This document shows, piece after piece, positions 37,125 to 45,948 of a stretch of DNA of 64,000 nt (position 1 is the first letter of the stretch; each line of letters starts with the position of its first letter). The notes beneath the pieces were generated by a model. It was given only the letters and a program-made list of their open reading frames with translations. It was not told where the DNA came from and did no database searches. The DNA is from Streptomyces sp. WMMB303 (GTDB lineage Bacteria; Actinomycetota; Actinomycetes; Streptomycetales; Streptomycetaceae), in the NCBI RefSeq assembly GCF_029351045.1, contig NZ_JARKIN010000001.1, positions 2,132,001-2,196,000 on the forward strand, read 5' to 3'. The position numbers and the translations under genes were made by a program.

Positions 37125-38270
37125 ATGCACCTGCCGCGGCGCCTCCTGAGCGGGCTGATCTCCACCGTGACCGCCTTCGGGCTGATGGTGAGCTCCTCCA
37201 CCGCCGCCGACCTGGGGCACACCCGCACCCGCGCGGCGATGGAGGCGCTGGTGGCGCGGGACGACGCACCGGGAGTGCTGGCGCAGGTGGCGGACGGAGC
37301 CGGGGTGTGGAACGGCAGCGCCGGCACCGCCGACTACGCCACCGGCCGCCCGCGGCTGGCCGGGGACCGGTTCCGGATCGGCAGCCTGACCAAGCCGTTC
37401 GTGGCGACGGTGCTGCTGCAACTGGAAGCGGAGGGCACGCTCGGGCTCGACGATCCGGTGGGCCGCTGGCTGCCGGACGTGCGGCTGGGCCGGTACGGCG
37501 CGGCGGTGGGCGGGCCGGAGCGGGCCGTCACGGTGCGCCAACTCCTCGGCCACACCAGCGGCATCCCCGACTACACCGAGGATCCGGCCCTGCGCGCCGC
37601 CTACTTCAGCCCGCGCTTCCCGGACGTGCGGACGCGCACGCACAGCGCCGGGGAACTGGTGCGGCGCGCCCTGACCCGCCCCCCGCTGTTCCGCCCCGGC
37701 ACCGGCTGGAGCTACTCCAACACCAACTACCTGCTGGCCGGGATGGTCATCGAGCGCGCCACCGGGCACTCCTACGCGACGGAGATCGAACGCCGGGTGC
37801 TGCGCCCGCTGAAGCTGCGCGACACCTCGCTGCCCGGCACCTCGACGCGCATCCCGGGGCAGCACGGCAAGGAGTACTCCACACTGTTCGCACCGGGCAC
37901 CGACCCGCCCGTCCGGGACGTCACCGCGCTCAACCCCTCGCTGGCCGGGGCGTCCGGCGAGATGATCTCCTCGACCGGCGACCTGGTGCGCTTCGTCAGC
38001 GCCCTGGCCACCGGCCGGCTGCTGCCGCCGCAGGAGACGGCCCGGATGCGGACGACACGCAGAGCGGACGCGACCGAACGCTACGGGCTGGGACTGACCG
38101 AGCGCACCCTCTCCTGCGGGGTCACGGTCTGGGGCCACGACGGCACCATCCACGGCTCCAGCACGGCGGCCTACACCACGCCGGACGGCACTCACACGAT
38201 CGCCGTCAACCTCAACGGCGACTGGTCGGACGGCGCCCGCGACCTGGTCGAGGCCGAGTACTGCGACTGA
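37125..38270 (+). CDS. Secreted serine hydrolase, class C beta-lactamase / D-Ala-D-Ala carboxypeptidase fold
   Basis: 381 residues with a signal peptide (MHLPRRLLSGLISTVTAFGLMVSSSTAA). Penicillin-binding-type motifs: S87-L-T-K90 (SxxK), Y197-S-N (YxN), and H338-D-G340 as the KTG equivalent. Relatives hydrolyse D-amino-acid peptides, esters or beta-lactams; the HDG variant is common in the esterase/DD-peptidase branch. It follows the EamA exporter closely. ATG at 37125 has only a weak GAGTCC upstream. It ends 10 bp from the stop of the convergent next gene. Confidence 0.9.
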   Translation: MHLPRRLLSGLISTVTAFGLMVSSSTAADLGHTRTRAAMEALVARDDAPGVLAQVADGAGVWNGSAGTADYATGRPRLAGDRFRIGSLTKPFVATVLLQLEAEGTLGLDDPVGRWLPDVRLGRYGAAVGGPERAVTVRQLLGHTSGIPDYTEDPALRAAYFSPRFPDVRTRTHSAGELVRRALTRPPLFRPGTGWSYSNTNYLLAGMVIERATGHSYATEIERRVLRPLKLRDTSLPGTSTRIPGQHGKEYSTLFAPGTDPPVRDVTALNPSLAGASGEMISSTGDLVRFVSALATGRLLPPQETARMRTTRRADATERYGLGLTERTLSCGVTVWGHDGTIHGSSTAAYTTPDGTHTIAVNLNGDWSDGARDLVEAEYCD

Positions 38271-38280
38271 CCCCGGCGGC

Positions 38281-39171
38281 TCAGCGCGGCAGGACCGCCA
38301 CGTACTCGGCGGGCGGCTGCTCCGCTGCGGCCATCAGCGCCGTCCGGACCACGGCAGCCTGCTGGGCCGGGCTCTCGCGCAGCTTCTCCGGGGTGACGTG
38401 GACGACGGTGATCCCGAACTGCTCCAGGGACTCCCGCTTGTGGGTGCAGGCGTCCCAGGCCGCCTCCGCACCGGCCCGGGGGGAACGCGCATCGATCTCC
38501 ACAGCGACGGCCCGGTCCGGCCAGTAGGCGTCGACGGCACCGAGGTGCGGACCGCCGGGCACCCGCAGTTCGACGTTCCAGCACGGGTCGGGCAGTCCTT
38601 GCCCGAAGACCATCCCGTACAGCAGGCCCTCGGTCAGCGCCCGCCCCTCGGCCAGCAGACTCTCCACGGCGTCGGCGACGTGCGGCAGGCCGAGCAGCCG
38701 GGCCCTGGTGAGTTCGCGCACCACCGGCTGCGGTTCGCAGTGCCCGCCGCGCACCGCTTCGGTCAGCAGACCGCGCACCTCGTCGGCGTCGGCCGACTGG
38801 GCCACCGCGTCGGCCAGCGCCCGCGGCACGGGGGCCACCGGCAGTCCGGTGATCTCCTCCGGTTCGGGCACGATCCGGGTCCGCACCAGATGCGCGGAGG
38901 TGTAGGCAGAGCCTGCGGGGAGCGGCACCCGGGTACCCGGCCCGAGGGGCTCGCCCAGCTCCGGGACCAGCACATCGATCCGGTCGAGATCCAGCAGGGA
39001 GGGTGCGGTGGCGAAGCAGTGCAGCGCGAGCGCGGCCAGACCGGTGATCATCGCGCGGCCGGGCGGCCCGAACGGCTCGGCGCCGCCGTGCGCGTACCGG
39101 AGCGCGGCGCGCAGCCGCTCTTCGCTGGTGGGCAGTCCGGTACGGGGCGGGAGTGGTACATCGTGCGTCAT
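38281..39171 (-). CDS. DUF559/AbiEi-like protein with a PD-(D/E)XK-type C-terminus
   Basis: 296 residues from ATG 39171; an upstream GTG at 39228 would give 315. The layout matches a widespread actinobacterial family: an N-terminal ITGLAALALH segment and IDVLVPE (nucleotidyltransferase-antitoxin AbiEi-like), a middle VAPVPRALADAVAQ helix, and a C-terminal Vsr/DUF559 segment, GAVDAYWPDRAVAVEIDARS, with Asp and Glu-x-Asp in nuclease positions. Biochemical role unknown; no toxin (AbiEii) gene is adjacent. The next gene upstream on this strand is the 93-aa ORF at 39914. Confidence 0.75.
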   Translation of the reverse strand: MTHDVPLPPRTGLPTSEERLRAALRYAHGGAEPFGPPGRAMITGLAALALHCFATAPSLLDLDRIDVLVPELGEPLGPGTRVPLPAGSAYTSAHLVRTRIVPEPEEITGLPVAPVPRALADAVAQSADADEVRGLLTEAVRGGHCEPQPVVRELTRARLLGLPHVADAVESLLAEGRALTEGLLYGMVFGQGLPDPCWNVELRVPGGPHLGAVDAYWPDRAVAVEIDARSPRAGAEAAWDACTHKRESLEQFGITVVHVTPEKLRESPAQQAAVVRTALMAAAEQPPAEYVAVLPR

Positions 39172-39314
39172 GTTGTGGGCAATTCCCCACAGCCGACGGA
39201 GTGCCAACGTGTGTGACGAAGCTGTCACCGAACCCGGACAACCTCGTACTAAAGCACGGCAGTTCGACTGCCGATAGGGCGCGGCGCAGCGCGCCGGACC
39301 GGGCTCCCGCGGAG

Positions 39315-39551
39315 TCAGTTCTCCTTGCCGCGCTTCTCGCTCAGTGTCACCAGACCGGCGATGACCAGGAAGAGCACGAGGGGCGCTGCGACGTACAGCC
39401 CCAGGGTGTCGAGGACGCTCAGGCCGGAGCCCGGCTGGTCGCCGTCGTCGCGGGTGAGCGCGAAGGCGGGGGACGACAGCAGCGGCAGCAGCGCCGCGCC
39501 GACGGTGACCGTGCCTGCGCGCAGTGCGTTCTTCTTGACCTTGTCGCTCAC
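39315..39551 (-). CDS. Small secreted/membrane protein, probably leaderless
   Basis: 78 residues from GTG 39551. A signal-like helix (GTVTVGAALLPLLSSPAFA) is followed by an acidic spacer and a second helix (TLGLYVAAPLVLFLVIAGLVTL) ending in a basic SEKRGKEN tail, giving a type I membrane topology. Function unknown. TATCTT lies 6 nt before the GTG and no ribosome-binding site is seen. I recall similar short proteins elsewhere in Streptomyces, but no family name. Confidence 0.7.
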   Translation of the reverse strand: MSDKVKKNALRAGTVTVGAALLPLLSSPAFALTRDDGDQPGSGLSVLDTLGLYVAAPLVLFLVIAGLVTLSEKRGKEN

Positions 39552-39913
39552 ACAGTCAAGATATCGGACGGGTGAGCGGGTCGCGCGCCGGGGTGCCCCT
39601 GCGGGCGGACCCCCTGTTCGGGCGGAGGTGCGGGGGCTCACGAGAGGTACGTTCCAGACGCGGGCGTTCCGTTCAAGGCGCGGGCACCTCGGGGCGCACG
39701 CCGGAGCGCGGCACAGCGGTCGGGGGCTGTGTCGTCGACCGGCCGGAGCGTGCTGCTCCAGTGCGGCACGGCCGGTGCGCGGCGGAGCGGCGGCGGGCGG
39801 TGGCGCCCAGAGCCGCGAGCACGGAGACGGCCGCCTCCCGGGCACCCGGACCCGGCGGTCCGGTGCGCTCCGGCAGGAGAGCGGGGCTCCGTGCGACGCG
39901 GCGGGCCACGCGA
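39552..39913. other. 362-bp intergenic stretch without a recognisable gene
   Basis: GC-rich, with the promoter of the 78-aa gene at its left edge. No frame here has both a start signal and recognisable protein content. Confidence 0.5.
39558..39563 (-). promoter_or_regulatory. Candidate -10 box for the 78-aa gene
   Basis: TATCTT on the minus strand, 6 nt before the GTG start. Confidence 0.4.
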
Positions 39914-40195
39914 TCAGATCTCTGCGGGCTCCGTGCCGAATCCGACCCCGGCGGGTTCGCTGGTCAGCGGCGCCTCCGCGAGCGGGGGCTCGCTGGTCAG
40001 CGGGGCGACGTCGGCGAGCGGGGGCTCACTGGTGAGCGGAGCGTCCGCGCAGCCGCAGATGCACGAGCCGTCGAGTCCGGAGTCGGGGTCGGACACACCG
40101 GACAGGTCTACCGGCTCGTGCCCTCGTTTGGAGAGTGCGCGCTGTTGGGGAAGCGGAGTCAGGGCGGAGATCAGGAGTTCAGCGGACGCGGCCAC
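39914..40195 (-). CDS. 93-aa ORF with CICGC cluster and 12-residue repeats
   Basis: From the GTG at 40195, with GGAGG 6 nt upstream, the product starts VAASAELLISALTPLPQQRA, continues through a KRGHEPVDLSGVSD segment, has an isolated SCICGC cluster near residue 53, and ends with about two and a half copies of a 12-residue unit (APLTSEPPLAD / APLTSEPPLAE / APLTSEP) and GVGFGTEPAEI. No signal peptide or membrane helix. I do not recognise it. The strong ribosome-binding site argues for translation; a chance frame in GC-rich DNA cannot be excluded. Confidence 0.55.
   Translation of the reverse strand: MAASAELLISALTPLPQQRALSKRGHEPVDLSGVSDPDSGLDGSCICGCADAPLTSEPPLADVAPLTSEPPLAEAPLTSEPAGVGFGTEPAEI
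39961..40040 (-). repeat. 36-bp tandem repeat inside the 93-aa ORF
   Basis: About 2.3 copies of a unit containing CTGGTCAGCGG and GCGAGCGGGGGCTC, period 36 bp, a multiple of three that preserves the reading frame. Confidence 0.7.
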
Positions 40196-40635
40196 CGGGG
40201 GCCTCCGTTCGTTGACGAATGGATGGTCAGGACTCGCCCTACCCAGTAGACGGGCGCGCAGACGTGTCCGAAGAGGAAACGTGTCCCAGCTCACGCGCGT
40301 TCCCGCGGCGAATCGGCGACAACATTTCCCCGAGGGAGGAGATCCGTCGGACAAAACGGGCGCTCCGGCGAGGATTTGCGGCCTGCTCGCGGGTGCGGTC
40401 CCCGGCCTCGCCCGGTGCGGTGACCGGGGACGCAGCCGGTGCCGGGCGGGCCGGCGGGCCGTAGAATCCGTCGGCACAGGGTTTGTGGCAGATCTGTCGC
40501 CTCCCGAGGTGAGCGCGGCGCGGCACTCGCCTCTATGGTGCTGGCGGAGGCCGCAGCGGAACGGACGGCAGGCGCGCGTGCGCCGGGCCCGGGCCGCTCG
40601 GCGGAGGGGTTCCGGTCGGACATCGGGAGGAAGCG
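40196..40635. other. 440-bp control region before the GH84 gene
   Basis: No gene seen. TAGAAT at 40462-40467 is a good plus-strand -10 but has no clear -35, 170 bp before the GH84 start. The promoter of the 93-aa ORF should lie at 40220-40300 on the other strand. Confidence 0.4.
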
Positions 40636-43600
40636 GTGGGGACAGCGCGCGGCCAGGACGACCCGAGGGTCTCCGGGTCCGGCACGGGCACCGTCCCGCG
40701 CCAGGGGGCACCGGGCGGCAGAGCCAGGATGAGCGCCGCCGCGCTCGCCGCGGCGGTCGTCTCCGGCCTGCTCACCGGCGCACCCGCCGCCCAGGCGGCC
40801 GCCCCGGCCGCACCGGACGGCCCGGCCGCCGGGAGCCGGGACGACGAGAGCACCCGCGACGGCCTGCCACCGGTCTGGCCCCGCCCGCAGAAGATGCGCG
40901 CACAGGGCGGATTCGTTCCCGTCTCCACCGCGGCCACGCTGATCGCGGACGAGGACGCCGACCCGCACGCCTTGCGCACCGTGCGGGCCACGCTGCGCGC
41001 GGCCGGGGTGCGCACGCTGCACGAGCGGCAAGCGGGCAGCGGCGGCCGATCCGCCGCCTCCGGCGGCCTCGTCGTACGGGTGGGCAGCGGGTCGGCGGGC
41101 GCGGCGCTGCGCGCTCTGCGCGCCCCCGCCCGCGGCGACCTGCCGACGGGCGGCTACCGGCTGGCCGCAGGACGGGCCGACGGGCACGACACCGTGGCGC
41201 TGGAGGGAACCGACGGCGCGGGCCTCTTCCACGCCGCGCAGACGCTCCGGCAGCTCGCCACCGAGCAGGACGGCCGGCCCGGCTTCCCCGGCGTCTCCGT
41301 CCGCGACTGGCCGACCGCCTCGGTGCGCGGCACGACAGAGGGCTTCTACGGCCAACCCTGGACGCAGCAGGAGCGGCTGTCGCAACTGGACTTCATGGGC
41401 CGCACCAAACAGAACCGCTACCTGTACGCGCCGGGGGACGACCCCTACCGCCAGGCGCCCCGCTGGCGCGACCCGTACCCGGCGGCACAGCGCGCCGACT
41501 TCCGCGAGCTGGCCGACCGCGCCGAGCGCAACCACGTCACCCTCGGCTGGGCGGTCTCACCCGGTCAGGGACTGTGCTTCTCCTCCCCCGAGGACCGCAA
41601 GGCGCTGCTGCGCAAACTGGACGCCATGCGCGCGCTGGGCGTGGGCGCCTTCCAACTGCGCTTCGAGGACGTCAGCTACACCGAGTGGCACTGCGACCAG
41701 GACGCCGACACCTACGGCTCCGGCCCCGCCGCCGCGGCCCGTGCCCAGGCCGAGCTGGCCAACGCCGTGGCCGACCATCTGGCCACCCGCCACCCGGACG
41801 CCGCACCGCTGTCCGTGGTGCCGACGGAGTTCTACCAGAAGGGCCGCACCCAGTACCGGGCCGCGCTGGCCGGGAAGCTCGACGACCGCGTGGAGATCGG
41901 CTGGAGCGGGGTGGGGGTGGTGCCGCGCACCATCAGCGGCGCCGAACTCGCCCGCGCGCGCAACGCCTTCCCGCGGCACCGCCTGGTGACGATGGACAAC
42001 TACCCGGTCAACGACTTCGCCTCGGACCGGATCTTCCTGGGGCCCTACCGGGGCCGCGAACCCGCCGTCGCCTCCGGTTCGGCCGCGCTGCTGACCAACG
42101 CGATGAAGCAGCCGCTGGCCTCCCGCATCCCGCTGTTCACGGCTGCGGACTACGCCTGGAACCCGCGCGGCTACCGTCCCAAGGAGTCCTGGCGGGCCGC
42201 GGTGGACGAGCTGGCGGGCGGCCGCGGCAGCTCCGCCGACGCCCGCGCCGCGGTGCACGCGCTGGCGGGCAACGACGCCTCCTCGATGCTCGGCAGCGAC
42301 GAGTCCGCCTATGTGCGGCCGCTGCTGGAGAACTTCTGGCGGGAGTACGAGAACGGACCGGGCTCCGGGCTGGACCGGGCCGCCGAAGAACTCCGCGACG
42401 CCTTCACGACCATGCGCACGGCGCCCTCGAAGGTGCCCGAGGGGCTCGGCCGGGAGGTGAAGCCGTGGCTCACGCAGCTCTCGCGGCTCGGCGCCGCAGG
42501 CGAGCGGTCGGTCGACATGCTGGTCGCACAGCTCGGCGGCGACGGAGCCGCGGCCTGGAAGGCGCAGTTGGAGGTGCGGCGGCTGCGCGCCGAGAGCCGC
42601 GGCAGCAAGGTCACCGTCGGCAAGGGCGTGCTCGCGGACTTCACGGACAGGGCACTGAAGCAGTCCGAGAACTGGAGCGGCGGCCGGCCCGGATCGAAGG
42701 GGAAGTCCGGCTCCGCACGGACCGGCAAGGGCGACGAGCGCGGCACCGGCGGCAGCGGATCCCGGCCGAGGGTGAGCGGCAGCCCGGAGGGCGCTCCCGA
42801 CCACCCGCTCTCCGCCGCCGCCGACGGCGATCCGAGTACCTCCTACCACGCTGCGGTACCCCCGGCCACGGCCACCTTCACACCCGAGCAGCCGCCCATG
42901 CTCGTCCCGCCGGCCGCCGCGGCCGGATCGGGCGCCGACGACGAGAACGGCGCGGACGGCGGCCGTCCGGCGCGGGAAGCGCTGACGATGCGGCTGCCCG
43001 AGGCCCGCCCGCTGCGCGCCGTCACCGTGCTGACCGGCCCGGACTCGGGCACCCGGGGCACCGTCGAGGCACATGTCCCCGGCGAGGGCTGGCAGCGGCT
43101 GGGGGCGCTCTCCCGGACCGGCTGGACGCATCTGGCCACCGGGGGGCACGACGCGAGGGCCGACGCGGTGCGGCTGGTGTGGAGCCAGGACGCGAAGCCG
43201 CCGGTCGTCCACGAGATCACCCCCTGGTACGCCGACACCCCCGAAGCCTCCCTGTCGCTGCCGCGCAGCACCGTGGACGCGGCGATCGGCGGCGGCACCA
43301 CCCGCGTCACGGCGCGGCTGACCGGCAACCGGCCGACCGACGTGCGGGACAAGGTCACTGTGCACGCCCCCAAGGGCTTCACCGTGCGCACCCCGTCCCG
43401 CACCACCGTGCGGCGGGGCGGCACGGTGGACGTGCCGCTGCGGATCAGCGCCGACAGCTCGGTCGGAACGGGCAGTTACCGCATCCCGGTCTCCTTCGGC
43501 GGGGAGCGCCGCACGCTCACCGTACGGGCCTATCCGCGCACCTCCGGGCCGGATCTGGCCCGCGGGGCCCGCGCGGCCTCCTCCGGGGACGAGACGAAGG

Positions 43601-43986
43601 ACTTCCCGGCCGCCGCGGTCGCGGACGGCAAGCGCGGCACCCGCTGGTCCTCCCCCGCCGAGGACGGCGCGTGGGTGCAGGTGGAACTGGCCGAACGCGC
43701 CCGCGTGGGACAGGTCGTCCTGCGCTGGCAGGACGCCTATGCGGCGCGCTACCGGATCCAGGTCTCCCCCGACGGCAAGCACTGGCGCACCGCCGCCACG
43801 GTGCGGGACGGCGAGGGCGGCAAGGATGCGGTCCGGATGGACTCCCCCAAGGACACCCGCTTCGTCCGGGTGGTGGGCGACAAGCGGGCGACGCGCTTCG
43901 GGATCTCGCTGTGGTCGATGGAGGTCTACGCCGTGGATTCCGCGGGCCGGGCCAAGCACGCCCGGCGGGACGGCGACGAGGGGTAG
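40636..43986 (+). CDS. Secreted GH84-family beta-N-acetylglucosaminidase-like protein with CBM32
   Basis: 1116 residues from GTG 40636 (GGGAGG upstream); ATG at 40729 is an alternative. Signal peptide around residues 31-55 (AAALAAAVVSGLLTGAPAAQA). Domains: GH20b-like (about 75-210), GH84 barrel from W225 (SVRGTTEGFYGQPW) to about 510, a helical region, a disordered Gly/Ser/Lys stretch near 680-715, two beta domains, and a C-terminal F5/8 discoidin (CBM32) domain near 975-1095. At the catalytic pair the sequence is F-E344-D345-V rather than the usual Asp-Asp, so the general acid is kept and the first residue is Glu. Likely acts on GlcNAc-containing glycans outside the cell. Confidence 0.87.
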   Translation: MGTARGQDDPRVSGSGTGTVPRQGAPGGRARMSAAALAAAVVSGLLTGAPAAQAAAPAAPDGPAAGSRDDESTRDGLPPVWPRPQKMRAQGGFVPVSTAATLIADEDADPHALRTVRATLRAAGVRTLHERQAGSGGRSAASGGLVVRVGSGSAGAALRALRAPARGDLPTGGYRLAAGRADGHDTVALEGTDGAGLFHAAQTLRQLATEQDGRPGFPGVSVRDWPTASVRGTTEGFYGQPWTQQERLSQLDFMGRTKQNRYLYAPGDDPYRQAPRWRDPYPAAQRADFRELADRAERNHVTLGWAVSPGQGLCFSSPEDRKALLRKLDAMRALGVGAFQLRFEDVSYTEWHCDQDADTYGSGPAAAARAQAELANAVADHLATRHPDAAPLSVVPTEFYQKGRTQYRAALAGKLDDRVEIGWSGVGVVPRTISGAELARARNAFPRHRLVTMDNYPVNDFASDRIFLGPYRGREPAVASGSAALLTNAMKQPLASRIPLFTAADYAWNPRGYRPKESWRAAVDELAGGRGSSADARAAVHALAGNDASSMLGSDESAYVRPLLENFWREYENGPGSGLDRAAEELRDAFTTMRTAPSKVPEGLGREVKPWLTQLSRLGAAGERSVDMLVAQLGGDGAAAWKAQLEVRRLRAESRGSKVTVGKGVLADFTDRALKQSENWSGGRPGSKGKSGSARTGKGDERGTGGSGSRPRVSGSPEGAPDHPLSAAADGDPSTSYHAAVPPATATFTPEQPPMLVPPAAAAGSGADDENGADGGRPAREALTMRLPEARPLRAVTVLTGPDSGTRGTVEAHVPGEGWQRLGALSRTGWTHLATGGHDARADAVRLVWSQDAKPPVVHEITPWYADTPEASLSLPRSTVDAAIGGGTTRVTARLTGNRPTDVRDKVTVHAPKGFTVRTPSRTTVRRGGTVDVPLRISADSSVGTGSYRIPVSFGGERRTLTVRAYPRTSGPDLARGARAASSGDETKDFPAAAVADGKRGTRWSSPAEDGAWVQVELAERARVGQVVLRWQDAYAARYRIQVSPDGKHWRTAATVRDGEGGKDAVRMDSPKDTRFVRVVGDKRATRFGISLWSMEVYAVDSAGRAKHARRDGDEG

Positions 43987-44091
43987 CTCCCGGGAGCCAG
44001 GGGGCGCCGCGGGCGGCACCCCCTCGGGACGTCTGCCGACGTACGAAGGCCGCACCCCGCGGGGCGGGGGCGGCACGACAAAGCCCGGGTC

Positions 44092-44631
44092 TCAGGCAGT
44101 GGATCTGCCGTCGATCCGGGCGAGATCGTCATCCGCGCCGTACGGCTGGAGGTAGGGGAGCCACCGTGGGTCCCTGTGCCCCGTGCCGATGATGCGCCAG
44201 GCGAGGCCGGAGGGCGGGGCCGGTTGATGGCGCAACCGCCAGCCCAGCTCGGCGACCTGGCGGTCGGCTTTCACATGGTTGCAGCGGCGGCAGGCCGCCA
44301 CGACGTTCTCCCAGGCGTGCGCCCCTCCCCTGCTGCGGGGGATGACGTGGTCGACGCTGGTTGCGATGCCACCGCAGTAGGCGCAGCGGCCGCCGTCCCT
44401 GGCGAACAGCGCACGGCGGGTGAGGGGGACGCTGCCGCGAAAGGGCACCCTCACGAACCGCTTGAGACGGACGACGCTGGGGGCGGGTATGACGTGGGTG
44501 GCGCTGTGCATCAGGGCGCCGGAGTCCTCGAGGCTGATCGCCTTCCCGTTGAGGACGAGTACGAGCGCGCGGCGGAGCGGTACGACGCCGAGCGGCTCGT
44601 ACGACGCGTTGAGGACCAGGACATGCGGCAC
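44092..44631 (-). CDS. HNH endonuclease family protein
   Basis: 179 residues from GTG 44631, with AAGGAGG 6 nt upstream. The N-terminal part is the conserved VLVLNASYEPLGVVPLRRAL segment of the actinobacterial HNH family; the HNH core has CAYCGG, SVDHVIPRSRGG (catalytic His), ENVVAACRRCNHVK (Asn, second zinc CxxC, final His). All HNH and zinc residues are present. This subtype is ubiquitous in actinomycetes, but its biological role is not settled. Divergent from the mscS-like gene. Confidence 0.9.
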   Translation of the reverse strand: MPHVLVLNASYEPLGVVPLRRALVLVLNGKAISLEDSGALMHSATHVIPAPSVVRLKRFVRVPFRGSVPLTRRALFARDGGRCAYCGGIATSVDHVIPRSRGGAHAWENVVAACRRCNHVKADRQVAELGWRLRHQPAPPSGLAWRIIGTGHRDPRWLPYLQPYGADDDLARIDGRSTA

Positions 44632-44843
44632 GGTGCCTCCTTGTACGTCGGCGGCGCGTGGCTCGCGCCGGGACGATCTCCCCTCAGTGTGTCCCGTGCC
44701 CTGGTCACTCCGCCACCACGACCGGGAAAGGAGATGTGCGTGTTTTGGACCACACCGGCCGCCTTGCGGCCGGAACGGCCTCCCCGCCCGAACGCCTGGC
44801 CCCATACTGCTCGGTGGCACCGAATGTGAAGTCCCTGCGCCGT

Positions 44844-44849
44844 TAGTGT
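44844..44849 (+). promoter_or_regulatory. Possible -10 box for mscS
   Basis: TAGTGT (TANNNT) 56 bp before the GTG; no good -35. Confidence 0.25.
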
Positions 44850-44905
44850 GGTGCCGGCATTCGTACGGGTGCCTTGTTGAGGTGACACGCACGGAAGGTC
44901 GACCT

Positions 44906-45889
44906 GTGTACTGGCTGCTCAGCGCATCGCCCCCGCCGGACGGCCCCCAGCCGCCGAAGTCCCTGGAGGACGCCCAGGACAGTGCGGGAGAGGCGGCCGG
45001 CTGGGTCCAGGAGCACTGGTCGGAGTGGCTCGCCTCCGGGGTGCGCATCGTGTTCGTCTGCGTCATCGCGGTGGTGCTGCGCTACCTGGTCCGGCGCGCG
45101 ATCACCCAGCTGATAACCCGGATGAACCGCAGGTCCGAGATCAGCGACAGCGGCAAGGCGCTGCGCGGGCTGCTGGTGAGCGGCGAGCGGCGCAAGCAGC
45201 GGTCCCAGGCGATCGGCTCCATCCTGCGCTCCGTCGCCTCCTTCGTGATCATGGGTACCGCGGCCCTGACGGTGCTCTCCGGGCTGGGCATCAACCCCGC
45301 GCCGCTGCTGGCCAGCGCCGGTGTCGCGGGCGTAGCACTGGGTTTCGGCGCCCGCAACCTGGTGACGGACGTCCTGGCGGGGATGTTCATGCTGCTGGAG
45401 GACCAGTACGGGGTCGGCGACCGGGTGGACGCCGGAGAGGCCTCCGGCGTCGTCCTGGAGATCGGACTGCGGGTGACGCAGCTGCGCGGGGACGCGGGCG
45501 AGATCTGGTACATCCGCAACGGCGAGATCAAGCGCATCGGCAACCTCAGTCAGGGCTGGTCCATGGCCGCCCTGGACGTGCGGGTACGCGCCGAGGAGGA
45601 CCTGGAGGAGGTCCGGGCCGTGGTCGTCGCGGTGGGCCAGGAGATGAGCAAGGAACGCCCCTGGGACGAGATCCTGTGGGAGCCCGTGCAGGTGCTCGGC
45701 CTGGACGAGGTGACGCTCGACTCCATGGTGCTGCGCGTCTCGGTCAAGACCATGCCCGAGAAGAACCTGGCGGCGGAGCGGGAGCTGCGCTGGCGGGTGA
45801 AGAAGGCGCTGGACGAGCGCGGCATCCGGATCGTCGACGAGCCCTCGCTCGCCCTGCAGTCCCTGCCGTCGCCCTCCCTGGAGAAGTAG
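44906..45889 (+). CDS. MscS-family mechanosensitive ion channel
   Basis: 327 residues from GTG 44906 with GGAAGG 8 nt upstream. Three membrane helices: about 48-68, 112-130, and the pore helix with the Gly/Ala-rich ASAGVAGVALGFGARNLVTDVLAG signature (about 139-162); the beta domain DQYGVGDRVDAGEASGVV follows. Opens on membrane tension during hypo-osmotic shock. Some MscS relatives in corynebacteria (MscCG) export glutamate, which is worth noting because the convergent operon senses an amino acid, but nothing here proves a link. A terminator follows. Confidence 0.92.
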   Translation: MYWLLSASPPPDGPQPPKSLEDAQDSAGEAAGWVQEHWSEWLASGVRIVFVCVIAVVLRYLVRRAITQLITRMNRRSEISDSGKALRGLLVSGERRKQRSQAIGSILRSVASFVIMGTAALTVLSGLGINPAPLLASAGVAGVALGFGARNLVTDVLAGMFMLLEDQYGVGDRVDAGEASGVVLEIGLRVTQLRGDAGEIWYIRNGEIKRIGNLSQGWSMAALDVRVRAEEDLEEVRAVVVAVGQEMSKERPWDEILWEPVQVLGLDEVTLDSMVLRVSVKTMPEKNLAAERELRWRVKKALDERGIRIVDEPSLALQSLPSPSLEK

Positions 45890-45893
45890 GCGG

Positions 45894-45925
45894 GGGGGCG
45901 TGCGCGGCCGCGCCGCCACGCCCCC
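45894..45925. terminator. Hairpin between mscS and the signalling operon
   Basis: GGGGGCGTG (45894-45902) pairs with CACGCCCCC (45917-45925), between convergent genes. Confidence 0.65.
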
Positions 45926-45948
45926 TGCGGCCGGAGCTGCCGTTCGAC

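Noticed and set aside
39961..40040. Regular 36-bp repeats that might suggest a CRISPR array
   Set aside because: Copies are contiguous with no unique spacers, the period is a multiple of three, and they encode a peptide repeat in a frame with a ribosome-binding site.
40712..43986. Several long minus-strand frames opposite the GH84 gene
   Set aside because: They are antisense products of the codon bias; the plus strand has signal peptide, catalytic and CBM32 motifs in one continuous frame.
44640..44905. Upstream in-frame extension of the mscS gene to 44420
   Set aside because: It would overlap the HNH gene on the opposite strand; the GTG at 44906 has a good ribosome-binding site and the extension is not MscS-like.
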